A stretch of 8,006 bases of DNA from Chloroflexota bacterium (GCA_023250255.1 JAHFBB010000026.1:1-8006), one strand, 5' to 3'. Positions 1-7,388 are shown, counted from the stretch's first letter. Notes: generated from the letters alone by a model not told the origin. A program made the numbers and translations.

Positions 1-498
1 GCTGCCAGCGTTTCGGTCCCTGCGGTCGCGCGCGAGGCGGGGGTCTCGGTGGCGACGGTATACCGCCATTTCGGTACCAAACGAGATCTGTTGATGGCCG
101 TCTATCCCCACCTGGCGCGTCAGGTGGGAATTGGTCCGGTGGCCGTTCCCGAGACCGTGGCCGGGTTCCGCGAGATGGTCCGAACAGTCTTCGGACGGCT
201 GGAGCTCCTTGGCGAGGGCGCCCGGGTCGCCATGTCGAGCCCGGCCTCGGAGGAGGTGCGCAAGGCCCAGATGACCGACCGCTACGCGGCGAGTCGCCGG
301 TTCGCCGCCGGCATCATGCCGACCGCGACGCGAGCCGAGCAGGACCGGCTCGCCCGGGTGCTGGTCATCCTCGCCAGCTCGTATGCCATGCGGATCTGGC
401 GCGACCACCTCGGCTTTTCGGTCGAGGAAGCCGCCGATGACATCGACTGGCTGCTGCGCACCCTGCTTGTCTCCACCGCGGAAAGGAAGACCCGATGA
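1..498 (+). CDS. TetR-family transcriptional regulator (5' truncated by window edge)
   Basis: The frame is open from base 1 to the TGA at 496-498 (165 codons visible), so the true start lies upstream. The visible N-terminus is the second half of a TetR helix-turn-helix: 'VAREAGVSVATVYRHF' followed by 'GTKRDLL', the recognition helix and the family's usual F-x-x-K-x-x-L ending. The remaining roughly 130 residues are the helical ligand-binding/dimerisation part, which is too variable in this family to predict an effector. An ATG at 49-51 lies within the recognition helix and cannot be the real start. The stop overlaps the next gene's ATG (ATGA), so the two are probably co-transcribed and translationally coupled. 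By family habit it would repress its own operon, but the operator would lie upstream and out of view. Family assignment is firm; the target and ligand are unknown. Confidence 0.92.
   Translation, partial: AASVSVPAVAREAGVSVATVYRHFGTKRDLLMAVYPHLARQVGIGPVAVPETVAGFREMVRTVFGRLELLGEGARVAMSSPASEEVRKAQMTDRYAASRRFAAGIMPTATRAEQDRLARVLVILASSYAMRIWRDHLGFSVEEAADDIDWLLRTLLVSTAERKTR
484..489 (+). promoter_or_regulatory. Ribosome binding site of the Rph-like gene
   Basis: AGGAAG at 484-489 lies five bases before the ATG at 495, inside the last codons of the TetR gene. A good Shine-Dalgarno at normal spacing supports the ATG at 495 as the start and allows re-initiation after the overlapping TGA. Confidence 0.7.
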
Positions 499-2663
499 TC
501 AGTTCGCCCACCAGCCGCCCCCTGGCCGATGTCCGCCTGGCCGATGTCACCTCCGTCGGCGGCAAGGCCGCCAGCCTGGGGCAGTTGCTCGCCGAAGGTG
601 TTCATGTGCCCGCTGGGGTCGTCCTGACCGCCGATCTGACAGCCGCCGAGCGCACGGCAGCCCTGGCTGACGCAATTGCCGGACTCGGTGCCGGCCCATT
701 CGCGGTTCGCTCGAGCGGGATCTCCGAGGACGGGGTTGATCGCTCGTTTGCCGGCATGTACGAAACGTTCCTGGACGTTTCGCCGGCAGACGTGGCCGCA
801 GCTGTTGACCGATGCCTGGACAGCGCGGGAGCCGCACGAGTGGCCGACTATCAGTCGCCCGGCACGGGTCAAATGGCGGTGATCGTTCAGCGGATGATCG
901 CTCCCGCGGCAGCCGGGGTGGCCCTGACCGCCGACCCCATCACCGGCGACCGGCAAACATGCGTCGTCACCGCGGTTCGCGGGGTGGGCGCCCGGCTGGT
1001 TTCGGGCGAGGCCTTCGGCGACGAGTGGGCCGTGACCAATGGTCGGGCGACCCCGCTCCGACAGCCGGAACACGCCATCGACCGCCAGCAGGCCCTGGCA
1101 GTCGCCGCTGAGGCACGGCGGATCGCTGCAATGCGCGGTGCGCCGCAGGACATCGAGTGGGCGCTTGATGTCGTTGGCGGGCTGTGGATCCTCCAGGCCA
1201 GACCGATGACTGCATTGCCAGCCGAGGTCGCGTGGCAATCGCCCGCGCCCGGGGCGTACAACCGCTCGCTCCGTTTCGGCGAATGGATATCCGCGCCGGT
1301 CACTCCCCTGTTCGAGTCCTGGCTGCTGAGCACGATGGAAGACGTGCTCCACGCCCAGCTCCTCGAGTTCCTTGGCCAACGGGCACCGCGCCCGCACCAC
1401 GTGGTCGTCAATGGCTGGTACTTCTACTCGCTGAACTGGTTCTCGCCGCGATCATTGGCCCGCAGCCTGCCGGGGCTGTTGTCGCACCTCGTACGGCACC
1501 CGAAACGGCTGGCTGGAATCGCCCCGCCCACGGTTCGTCACGCGATCCCGATTGTCGAGCGGATGTGGCGCGATGATCTGCAGCCGCGCTATCAGGCGGC
1601 TGTCGCAACCGCGGAGACCCGGGTCGAAGCGGCTCCGGTCACGGAACTTCCCAGATTGATCGATGAGTTGGCCGAGTTGGCCGGCGAGTCGTTCACCTCG
1701 ATTGCCGCCCTGAGCGGTGCCGCGTACAAGATGGAGATCAACCTCGCCCGCTTCTACCGTAGGCACCTGGCACCCACGCTTGGCGGCAGCCACCTGCCGC
1801 TCCTCGCAGGCTTCGAGGCGCCCACCGGTCCTGACCCGCATGCCGTTTCGTCGCTCGACTGGTGGTACCCGCCGGAGCACCTCGCCGAGGCGCCGGTGGA
1901 GGACCATGCGCGATTGGTCGAGAGCCGGCTGGCCGCCGAGGCTGCCGCCTGCGGCGTCCTCTCCGAAAATCCCAGGCGGCTGGCTGCGTTCAAGAGCCTG
2001 CTGGCCGAGACCCAGCGCCTCGTCCCGATCCGCGAGGAGCAGACCCGGGAGTGGACGCTCCCCTGGCCAGTCATGCGCCGGGCCGTTGTCCGCATCGGAC
2101 GAGCACTCACCGATCAGGGCGTGATCGCTGAGCCTGATGATGTGTTTTTCCTGACCATGACGGAGACCTTGGCGGCTCTCGCCGGCGAGCCACTGTCGCC
2201 GACCGTCAACCCCGCCGAACGCCGGGCCGCCCGGGGCGAGCAGGCAAAGCTGGTGCCTCCGATTTGGGTGGGACAGGTCAGTCGGGCGTTCCGTTCGATG
2301 CCAGGCGCCTTTGCCCGAATGGTCGGCGCACAACGCTCGGACCGGGCGATCGTCTCCGGCTCGCCGGCATCGGCGGGTCGCGCCACCGGAGCCGTGCGCG
2401 TCATTCGCGGACCGGATGAGTTCGACCTGCTTCAGCCCGGCGAGATCCTGGTGGCGCCGCTCACGGCACCCGCCTGGACGCCGCTGTTCACCCGGGCTGC
2501 AGCGGTGGTGACCGACGTCGGCAGCGCCGCCTCCCACGCCTCGATCATTGCCCGTGAATACGGCATTCCGGCGATTGTCGGTTGCGGCGACGCGACGGCT
2601 CGGCTGAAGACTGGCATGCGAGTCATGGTCGATGGCAGCACCGGGAACATCGAACCCGAGTAG
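495..2663 (+). CDS. PEP-utilising / rifampin-phosphotransferase-like enzyme (compact Rph-type)
   Basis: 722 residues in three parts. Residues 15-240 are a PPDK_N ATP-grasp domain: 'GGKAASLG' (Lys24), 'VRSSGISEDG' (Arg72), 'SFAGMYET', 'GVALTADPITGDR', 'QDIEWA' (Glu221) and 'ILQARP' (Gln234, Arg236). Residues about 245-610 form a mostly helical middle domain opening with 'GEWISAPVTPLFESW' and including 'EPDDVFFLT' near 546. Residues 615-722 are the swivelling PEP-utiliser domain, with the phosphocarrier His681 in 'GSAASHASIIARE' and then 'YGIPAIVG'. The PEP-binding TIM barrel of PEP synthase and PPDK is absent. ATP domain, substrate domain and terminal His domain is the order in rifampin phosphotransferase, which passes the ATP beta-phosphate through the histidine to the drug. 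Rph is near 870 residues; here the ATP-grasp part is shorter (little sequence between 'GVVLTADL' at 41 and Arg72) and so is the middle domain. The substrate could be a different small molecule. It sits directly after a TetR gene with an ATGA overlap, which suits an inducible detoxification enzyme. Domain calls are firm; substrate is inference. Confidence 0.85.
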   Translation: MISSPTSRPLADVRLADVTSVGGKAASLGQLLAEGVHVPAGVVLTADLTAAERTAALADAIAGLGAGPFAVRSSGISEDGVDRSFAGMYETFLDVSPADVAAAVDRCLDSAGAARVADYQSPGTGQMAVIVQRMIAPAAAGVALTADPITGDRQTCVVTAVRGVGARLVSGEAFGDEWAVTNGRATPLRQPEHAIDRQQALAVAAEARRIAAMRGAPQDIEWALDVVGGLWILQARPMTALPAEVAWQSPAPGAYNRSLRFGEWISAPVTPLFESWLLSTMEDVLHAQLLEFLGQRAPRPHHVVVNGWYFYSLNWFSPRSLARSLPGLLSHLVRHPKRLAGIAPPTVRHAIPIVERMWRDDLQPRYQAAVATAETRVEAAPVTELPRLIDELAELAGESFTSIAALSGAAYKMEINLARFYRRHLAPTLGGSHLPLLAGFEAPTGPDPHAVSSLDWWYPPEHLAEAPVEDHARLVESRLAAEAAACGVLSENPRRLAAFKSLLAETQRLVPIREEQTREWTLPWPVMRRAVVRIGRALTDQGVIAEPDDVFFLTMTETLAALAGEPLSPTVNPAERRAARGEQAKLVPPIWVGQVSRAFRSMPGAFARMVGAQRSDRAIVSGSPASAGRATGAVRVIRGPDEFDLLQPGEILVAPLTAPAWTPLFTRAAAVVTDVGSAASHASIIAREYGIPAIVGCGDATARLKTGMRVMVDGSTGNIEPE

Positions 2664-2856
2664 CCATCGTTCGCGACGGCCCGTCCGGAGCGGTCCCTCA
2701 GGTGGGCTCGTGATCGGCGTGCTGCTGATCCTGGTCGGTTCGTGGTTCCTCGTCCGCCAGTTCCTGCCCGACCTCAATTTCGCCTGGCTGTGGCCCCTCG
2801 GGCTGATCGTCGTCGGAGTGATCATCCTGGTGGCCGCGGTCCGTCGTACCGGTTGA
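2632..2856 (+). CDS. Small two-helix membrane protein, LiaF/DUF5668-like
   Basis: 74 residues. After an Arg-rich N-terminus ('HRSRRPVRSGPSGG') come two hydrophobic helices, about 27-45 and 51-70, separated by a short loop with 'LPDLNF'. The pattern G-x-x-x-x-L-G-x-x-F-L then WPLGLIVVGVIIL is the signature of the DUF5668/LiaF-type transmembrane domain found in small envelope-stress and PspC/LiaI-linked proteins. The basic segment before helix 1 predicts a cytoplasmic N-terminus. The ATG at 2632 overlaps the upstream gene by 32 bases in another frame and has no clear ribosome binding site, so coupling is likely. GTG at 2710, preceded by AGGTGG at 2700-2705, is an alternative that would give a 49-residue protein lacking the basic segment. 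Its 3' part is antisense to the tail of the large glycosyltransferase gene. Function is unknown; family resemblance is judged by eye. Confidence 0.7.
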   Translation: MAAPGTSNPSSHRSRRPVRSGPSGGLVIGVLLILVGSWFLVRQFLPDLNFAWLWPLGLIVVGVIILVAAVRRTG

Positions 2857-5800
2857 CGCCACCGGTTCCGGCGAGAACCAGTCACGGCCCATGAGGGCGA
2901 ATGCCGCGGCAGCGAGCGACACCACCGTCCCAGCCATGAGCACCAGCATGTCGCCGCTCAATAGCGGAGGCCGTTCTCCCTGGGGAGGCGGCGGGAACTG
3001 GAAGGCGTAGTTCCAGGGCGGCAGGGCGCGGAACGCGTTGATGTACCAGTCCGGCATCGCCAGAGCCGAACCAATCGGGTAGATGAGGATCCCGAGCACC
3101 GCTCCGGCCACGAGGTAGGCCACCGCGAAATCACGCCATTCCCAGTCCCGGAGCGCCTCGTCGACGAAGTAGGCGATGGCGATGAACGCGAAGATCACCG
3201 CTGTCAGGTAGTGGTACTGGAAGGCGGCCCGTTCGACTCGGGCCCACGGCAGGTACTGGAAGCTGAAGGCGACCATCACCAGTAGCAGCGCCCACGACCG
3301 CCGGCGCCAGGCGAGGATCCCGGCCATCACCACCGCCGGCACGCTCGCCCAGAAGAGCGCCGGGTTGCCGCCGTTGTAAATGACGGCAATCAGGCTGTTA
3401 TCGAATGAATGGCTGTAGAACCAGACCGTCTTGAGATCCAGTGGCCAGCTCCACCACGGCGACGAGGCTGCGTGTCCGGCCTGCAGGCCGAAGTGGTAGC
3501 CGAACATCTGGGCATGGAGCTCGTCGAGCGACCAGTGATACCCCGGGCCCGTGTTCGGCAGCGCAATGCTGTGACCCAGCTGGAGCCACGGGATGTAGGT
3601 GATGACGTACACCGCGAACGGGATGACGAACAGCGCGCTGAACAGCCAAGGCCAGGCGAATCCCGCCATTTCTCCCGCCTCGTACCAGGCCGCATCGGAT
3701 TCGGGTCGACGGAAGGATTGGATCGCGCGCGCCAGCAGCAGCGTTCCCGCCACGATCAGGGCAACGGCGGCCGGCCAGCCGGCCTGGATCCCGCGGAAGA
3801 TGAAGTCGATCCCCACTTCGATCAGGCTGCTCGGCTCCCGCCCCTCCACGCTTGACCAGGCCAGCGCAAAGCAGCCGAGCACCACGCCGCCAACCAATGC
3901 GGAGGCCGGCACAGCCCACAGGTCAGAGCCCTGCAGTCGAACGGGTTTGATCCAGGCGACCACCAGGGCGACAGCCAACGCGCCGAACATGATCACCAGG
4001 AATGGCCAGGGCGCGCCGAAGCCCGCCACCACGGCCAGGAATCCGACCGCTGCCACCAGGATGAAGCGGCCGAACTGCGAGCGCGAAATGACCAGCACCC
4101 ACAGGCCCACCAGGGCATACCAGCCCACCCACTTGGTGGCTGCCGCCAGACCGATGGCCACCCCGACCAGCGGAATGACCCACCATGCGCTGCGCGTCCA
4201 GCGGCCTCCCCAGGTCTGCCAGAACAGCAGGTAGGCGAGCACGATGAAGAACGCCACGAAGATGTCGTTCATCGCGATCCGACTCATGACGAAGCTCATC
4301 CCGTCCACGGCCACGAACACCGCGGCGAGGACGGCGACCCGCCGCCTCCGGAAGAGCGAGGCGGCCAGCAGGTACACCAGGCCAGCCAGCCCGGCGCCGA
4401 ACACGATTCCCGCGAACCGCCATGAGAACGCGTTTTGACGCAGGTCCACGGCGGTCAGCGACCCGCCCTCGGCCGTCGCAGCCAGCACCACCAGCCGGGC
4501 ATGGTCCTCGGTCTGGGAATCGTCACTGATGTCGAAGCCCAGTCCGACGATGCCCGCGGGGACCGTCGTTTCGTCGTAGGCAGCGAAGCCGGCTCGACTG
4601 TCGCCGTGCGGTTCCACGGTCCACACCCGGTCCGCGCCCGCTACGTAGACCAGGTTGGCGACCTGGTCCCAGCCAATTGCGGTGGGGGCTCCCGGCAGCG
4701 GGACGGTGGCTTTGATCGACAGGGCGCTGGTGTAGATCGCGAGCCCGCCATCTACCTCGGGATACTCGTCGGTCGCAGGGAGCGCACCGATCGGCACCCA
4801 GATCTCGGTGCTCGTGCCGGACCCGCGGACCAGGACCGGTCCTGCCGGTGGGGCGAGTGGTGTCTGGGTGGTCCGCTCGAGCAGGGTGTCCCCATTCAAC
4901 CAGGCCACCATTCCACGGGCGGCGTCCACCGCGACGACCTTCGAGCCCGGGTCCGATTCCGAGGCGCCCGCGGGCAGATACCCAACTCCAGCGGCGGCCA
5001 GGTCGCTGTGGGCGAGTTCCACGCCGGTCACCAGTTCAAGCAGGGCAATGCCGCTGCTACCACGCAGGAGGAGGACCGATGCGCCGCTGGGGATGACGAT
5101 CTGTTGGACGTCGGGCAGGACCGTCGGGATTGCGGGCAACGCCGGTGGAGGACCGCGCGGGCCGGTGGATGCCAGGAAGACGGTCAGATCCCAGCTTTGG
5201 ATCTCACCGGAGTTCGCGAGGCCGACCAGCAGGCGCGGAGTGTCCGGATCGAACGCGAGCGATGCCACCGGCCCCCCGGCATCCCAACTGGAGAGCAGCT
5301 CGCCGCTGGCAGCCGCACGCGCCTCGATTCGGCCTGACGCACCGCCGACGAAAACCACCGATTCGACACGCTGCCGGGCGCTCCGCTCAGGCGCGACGGC
5401 GATTGCGGTGAATGGTTCGTCGAGAGTGGTGGTGCGCTCGACCTGGTTCGGGTCGACGAAGGTGATGCCGGCGGCGATGAGGTACTTGGCCAGCATCGGG
5501 TGGGTCCACTCATACCAGTCGCGATTCCAGCCCCAGCGCTCGTTGGCAACGATCTCGGCCGCCGTCCGCGCGTGGTATTGCTCGTCGAAGTGCATCGAGC
5601 GCGGGAGGTCCAGCCGCCAGACGCGGAAACCAAAGGCGACCAGCACGACCAGGACAAGCGCCAGGGCATCGCGCCGGTCGAGCCGGCGCATCGGTTCGCG
5701 GTAGTACGGGCTGCCGGGATCCTCGCGGAGCCAGGCAGGGGTGCGGTCGCCTGGGGGGCCGGCGGTGGATGGTGGTCCGCCGTCGGCCGGTGCGAACGCA

Positions 5801-7293
5801 GGGGTGCTCGAGACGGGAGCGCTGGTGGGACGCACCGCCATCGGTATCAGATCGTCCTCGGCGCGGACCTGCATCCAGGTTGCCTGCACGACCAGCCAGA
5901 TGACCGCCACGGTGGTGACCTGTGACACGATCCAGACCCCCCATTGGGAGAGGATGGTGGCGGCCAGCACGGGGTCACGGATGAGTGCCACATCGGTGCG
6001 GATGGCGTTCGTCGGCGGCGGTCCATATGACCCGAGCCAGTCGTAACTGAAGACCCAGTACACGTTGAGAAAGAGGACCGCCGACAGCGCGACGAACAGG
6101 ATCACCCAGCCGCGCCCACGGGCGACAAGCAGGCTGGCCAGGGCAACGGCCGGGAACAGGTAGCGTTCGTGGACCCGGGTGGGCAGCGCGAAGAACGCCG
6201 TCGCCACCATCAGCGCTCCGACAATCAGGCCGGTGGGGGTATCCCTCCGGGCAACGTGGACCAGGGCGAGCAACGCGACCAGCCCGAAGAGGGCGACCCC
6301 GAACATCTGCCAGGTCACGCTGAACGAGCCGATGACGAAGGCAATGGCCTGGTCGCTGCCACCCCACGACTGGACGTCCGCGGCGCCGCTCCACGGGTTG
6401 CGCCACAGGTTCATGGCGTTGACCGTCAGGCCGTCGTAGGTATTGGCCGCCTGGACGAACTTGCCGACCAGGGTCGTCTCGGGAGCCGCGCCCGGTGCCC
6501 AGATCGTCAGCCCGAACGGCAGGATGAGCAGAACGATCGTGCCCAGGCCCACCGCCAGTGAGCTCAGGACCCGCACCGGGTCCGGCCGATCCGCCAACCC
6601 CGGGACCGCCGACCGCCCGAACAGGTGGCGTTTCAGTCCAACCACGATGACGATCGGAATCAACCAGCCGAACTGGAATTTGATGAGCAGCGCCACGGCC
6701 GCCGCCAGGGCCGCGGCCTCGGTCCAGCCGCGTGCCAGGGCGTAGAGCCCACCGAGGATGACCAGGGTCCCGACCGAGTCCATCTGCCCCCAGACGGCTG
6801 AGTTGAAGATGGGGCCCGGATTGAGCATGAACAGGGCCGCGGCGATGGCCCCCAGGCGTTGACCGACGAGATCGCCCGGTTCGGATCCTGCGAAACGACG
6901 GGCGTACACGAACAGCATCCAGGCGACGCCACCATCCGCGAGGATGCCGGGAATCTTCACCAGCCCGCTGGTGATGTCCAGCCCATTCAGGAACGGCTTG
7001 AGGAACTGGCCGATTTCGCCCAACAGCCACAGGACGTACATGTAGCCCGGCGGGTAGTCGGCGAAGCCCGCCTGGTAGAAGCCGCCCGGGCCAATGGTCG
7101 CCATCCGGATGGCCCACCCGCCGAATGAGCCGATGTCGTTGCGGAGCCCACTGCCGGGGAACAGCACGCCGGCCATGACGAACCGCAGCACGATGCCGGC
7201 CACGATGGTCAGCAGAACAATGGTGCGCCACTCGAGGGGCCGGCCCTGCCAGGAGAGCCAGGGGCCCCGCCCCGATGCAGGGCCACGGGTCAT
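2698..7293 (-). CDS. Tandem GT-C glycosyltransferase: Gpi18-like module fused to PMT-type O-mannosyltransferase with inserted beta-propeller
   Basis: 1531 residues, many membrane helices. Module 1 (about 1-476) is Gpi18-like GT-C: first helix 24-44, acidic loop 'RNDIGSFGGW' (Asp53), 'DYPPGYMYVLW' (79-89), 'NSAVWGQMDSV' (164-174), 'IKFQFGW' (204-210) and 'HERYLFP' (375-381). A Pro/Ala/Gly-rich linker covers 477-534. Module 2 (535-1472) is a protein O-mannosyltransferase type: helix 541-560, the catalytic acidic pair Asp570-Glu571 in 'HFDEQYHARTA', then 'HPMLAKYLIAAG' (598-609). A soluble beta-rich insert fills about 615-955. PMT sequence resumes at 'FSWRF' (956), with 'SRIAMNDIFVAFF' (1004-1016), 'AATKWVGWYAL' (1051-1061) and the C-terminal four-helix PMT region ('PWWSWPLDLKTVWFY' from 1279). 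The family transfers a sugar from polyprenyl phosphate to Ser/Thr outside the membrane. The acidic tail (1480-1531) is antisense to the small + gene. The ATG at 7293 is the first start after an in-frame stop at 7333-7335; its Shine-Dalgarno is weak. Sugar and acceptor are unknown. Confidence 0.88.
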   Translation of the reverse strand: MTRGPASGRGPWLSWQGRPLEWRTIVLLTIVAGIVLRFVMAGVLFPGSGLRNDIGSFGGWAIRMATIGPGGFYQAGFADYPPGYMYVLWLLGEIGQFLKPFLNGLDITSGLVKIPGILADGGVAWMLFVYARRFAGSEPGDLVGQRLGAIAAALFMLNPGPIFNSAVWGQMDSVGTLVILGGLYALARGWTEAAALAAAVALLIKFQFGWLIPIVIVVGLKRHLFGRSAVPGLADRPDPVRVLSSLAVGLGTIVLLILPFGLTIWAPGAAPETTLVGKFVQAANTYDGLTVNAMNLWRNPWSGAADVQSWGGSDQAIAFVIGSFSVTWQMFGVALFGLVALLALVHVARRDTPTGLIVGALMVATAFFALPTRVHERYLFPAVALASLLVARGRGWVILFVALSAVLFLNVYWVFSYDWLGSYGPPPTNAIRTDVALIRDPVLAATILSQWGVWIVSQVTTVAVIWLVVQATWMQVRAEDDLIPMAVRPTSAPVSSTPAFAPADGGPPSTAGPPGDRTPAWLREDPGSPYYREPMRRLDRRDALALVLVVLVAFGFRVWRLDLPRSMHFDEQYHARTAAEIVANERWGWNRDWYEWTHPMLAKYLIAAGITFVDPNQVERTTTLDEPFTAIAVAPERSARQRVESVVFVGGASGRIEARAAASGELLSSWDAGGPVASLAFDPDTPRLLVGLANSGEIQSWDLTVFLASTGPRGPPPALPAIPTVLPDVQQIVIPSGASVLLLRGSSGIALLELVTGVELAHSDLAAAGVGYLPAGASESDPGSKVVAVDAARGMVAWLNGDTLLERTTQTPLAPPAGPVLVRGSGTSTEIWVPIGALPATDEYPEVDGGLAIYTSALSIKATVPLPGAPTAIGWDQVANLVYVAGADRVWTVEPHGDSRAGFAAYDETTVPAGIVGLGFDISDDSQTEDHARLVVLAATAEGGSLTAVDLRQNAFSWRFAGIVFGAGLAGLVYLLAASLFRRRRVAVLAAVFVAVDGMSFVMSRIAMNDIFVAFFIVLAYLLFWQTWGGRWTRSAWWVIPLVGVAIGLAAATKWVGWYALVGLWVLVISRSQFGRFILVAAVGFLAVVAGFGAPWPFLVIMFGALAVALVVAWIKPVRLQGSDLWAVPASALVGGVVLGCFALAWSSVEGREPSSLIEVGIDFIFRGIQAGWPAAVALIVAGTLLLARAIQSFRRPESDAAWYEAGEMAGFAWPWLFSALFVIPFAVYVITYIPWLQLGHSIALPNTGPGYHWSLDELHAQMFGYHFGLQAGHAASSPWWSWPLDLKTVWFYSHSFDNSLIAVIYNGGNPALFWASVPAVVMAGILAWRRRSWALLLVMVAFSFQYLPWARVERAAFQYHYLTAVIFAFIAIAYFVDEALRDWEWRDFAVAYLVAGAVLGILIYPIGSALAMPDWYINAFRALPPWNYAFQFPPPPQGERPPLLSGDMLVLMAGTVVSLAAAAFALMGRDWFSPEPVASTGTTDRGHQDDHSDDDQPEGPQPGEIEVGQELADEEPRTDQDQQHADHEPT
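4429..5451 (-). other. Beta-propeller (WD40/PQQ-like) domain inserted in the first extracytoplasmic loop of the PMT module
   Basis: Codons about 615-955 of the large glycosyltransferase gene. The segment lacks membrane helices and shows repeated short beta-strand patterns. One looks like a WD40 blade: 'PVASLAFDPDTPRLLVGLA' then 'GEIQSWDL' (675-703). Weaker ones lie near 785-802 ('VVAVDAARGMVAWL') and 868-893 ('GAPTAIGWDQVANLVYVAGA'). About 340 residues would fit six or seven degenerate blades. It lies between 'HPMLAKYLIAAG' and 'FSWRF', which are close neighbours in ordinary PMT proteins. By PMT topology this loop faces outside the cytoplasm. A role in acceptor or cell-wall binding is inference. 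Blade number and boundaries are approximate. Confidence 0.7.
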
Positions 7294-7339
7294 GGTCGGA
7301 GAGGTCCGGCTACGGGTTCCGCAGGTCGGGCGTCAAGGT

Positions 7340-7360
7340 GGCGGTGAGTATACTGCCGCC
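7340..7360. promoter_or_regulatory. Candidate shared bidirectional promoter / dyad element
   Basis: The 95-base gap between the two divergent genes contains AGTATACT at 7347-7354, a perfect 8-base palindrome in otherwise GC-rich DNA. It reads TATACT (5 of 6 to TATAAT) on the + strand at 7349-7354 and on the - strand at 7352-7347. It is framed by inverted arms GGCGG (7340-7344) and CCGCC (7356-7360). Start points would be near 7361 (+) and 7340 (-), giving leaders of about 28 and 47 bases. I find no convincing -35 on either strand, so it could instead be an operator for a dimeric regulator, or both. Confidence 0.45.
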
Positions 7361-7378
7361 TGCTTCGGCCGGCGTATC

Positions 7379-7383
7379 GAGGA
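7379..7383 (+). promoter_or_regulatory. Ribosome binding site deciding the GTG start of the GT2 gene
   Basis: GAGGA at 7379-7383 lies five bases before GTG 7389. The frame stays open upstream with GTGs at 7338 and 7344, but those have no comparable site and would lie upstream of the predicted transcription start. Confidence 0.6.
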
Positions 7384-7388
7384 TCCTG

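Noticed and set aside
282..1400. Long open frame on the - strand opposite the TetR and Rph-like genes
   Set aside because: It has no recognisable domain and is rich in Arg, Gly and Pro as expected of a high-GC shadow frame; the + strand frames carry clear family motifs across the same bases.
2675..2685. GACGG-C-CCGTC inverted repeat as a possible terminator
   Set aside because: A one-base loop cannot form a normal hairpin and there is no T-run on either strand; it is likely chance in GC-rich DNA.
1452..2885. 477-codon - strand frame opposite the Rph-like gene
   Set aside because: No family motif, composition typical of antisense GC-rich DNA, and it lies opposite the well-conserved phosphohistidine domain.
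4435..5337. 300-codon + strand frame opposite the propeller domain
   Set aside because: Low-complexity Arg/Gly/Gln-rich translation with no motif; the opposing frame continues PMT sequence on both sides.
5689..5691. Met535 codon as a separate start splitting the large gene in two
   Set aside because: No Shine-Dalgarno precedes it and the upstream frame continues without a stop through a plausible linker, although an internal start cannot be fully excluded.
5975..7231. 418-codon - strand frame within the GT-C module
   Set aside because: It is a frame-shifted reading of the same strand with Arg/Gly/Pro-rich sequence and no hydrophobic helices, whereas the main frame shows membrane helices and GT-C motifs.
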